Assembly (NCBI GenBank): GCA_031267935.1
Contig: JAIRYD010000096.1
Span: forward strand, 1-39,473
Reading direction: 5' to 3'
Length of the DNA: 39,473 bases
Source of the DNA: Tannerella sp.
GTDB lineage: Bacteria > Bacteroidota > Bacteroidia > Bacteroidales > Tannerellaceae
The notes beneath the pieces were generated by a model. It was not told the origin of the DNA, searched no databases, and was given only the letters and a program-made list of their open reading frames with translations. Position numbers and translations under genes: made by a program. This document shows positions 39,213 through 39,473 of the stretch, piece by piece (positions within the stretch are counted from its first letter, which is position 1; each line of letters starts with the position of its first letter).

Positions 39213-39473
39213 ATGACAGGAAAATTTGAATATAAAAAGGTTTGCAAATTCTGTGGAAATACATTTTTGGCACAGAAAAGCACTACAAAATATTGTAGTG
39301 ACTTGCGCCAACCGAGGCAAGAAAGCAGAAAACAGACAGGAACGCTTGCGATTGGAGAGCGAAGAAATCAGAGAGCAAAACAGACAAACCCTGCTCTCAC
39401 AGGAATTTTTATCTATTTCTTCAGCCGCCGCGCTGCTATCTATTTCCCGCCCTACCATTTATAAAATGATAGC
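39213..39473 (+). pseudogene. Zinc-finger/helix-turn-helix (excisionase-type) mobile-element protein, frameshifted and truncated by the window edge
   Basis: Frame 1 gives MTGKFEYKKVCKFCGNTFLAQKSTTKYCSD (to 39302); the frame from 39301 gives TCANRGKKAENRQERLRLESEEIREQNRQTLLSQEFLSISSAAALLSISRPTIYKMIA, a continuous zinc-ribbon plus HTH. Confidence 0.75.

Overview
Chromosomal segment of a fairly GC-rich Bacteroidales-type bacterium. Support for this is the promoter style (TTTG-N19-TAnnTTTG), S9 and S41 peptidases, GH78, DUF5916 and lpxK. Most of the window is ordinary housekeeping or metabolic sequence: AraC regulator, HU-like protein, PfkB kinase, S41 protease, GH78 alpha-L-rhamnosidase, DUF5916 protein, phosphotransferase, L31 type B, class II FBA, SppA, LpxK, ThiL, FabK/NMO-like, PspC, UvrB, DUF1460, Crp/Fnr, MFS, DPP-IV-like S9, LysS, GpsA, Pgi, ClpB, DUF362 ferredoxin and MnmE, plus tRNA-Asn(GTT), tRNA-Arg(ACG) and tRNA-Gly(GCC). 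The unusual content is intergenic. Three unrelated-in-sequence but architecturally similar arrays of short palindromic monomers occur: a 23-bp period near 2019-2126, and exactly 21-bp periods at 18997-19290 and 29014-29265. The two 21-bp arrays both lie between a tRNA gene and the promoter region of the next gene. There is also a ~80-bp inverted repeat flanking tRNA-Gly, a two-block repeat bracketing the fabK-like gene, and a duplicated structured terminator. At the right edge, downstream of the mnmE 3' end, is what looks like the start of an integrative element, with an operator-like GTACC cluster and a frameshifted zinc-finger/HTH gene. All calls are by eye from the sequence; no searches were run.
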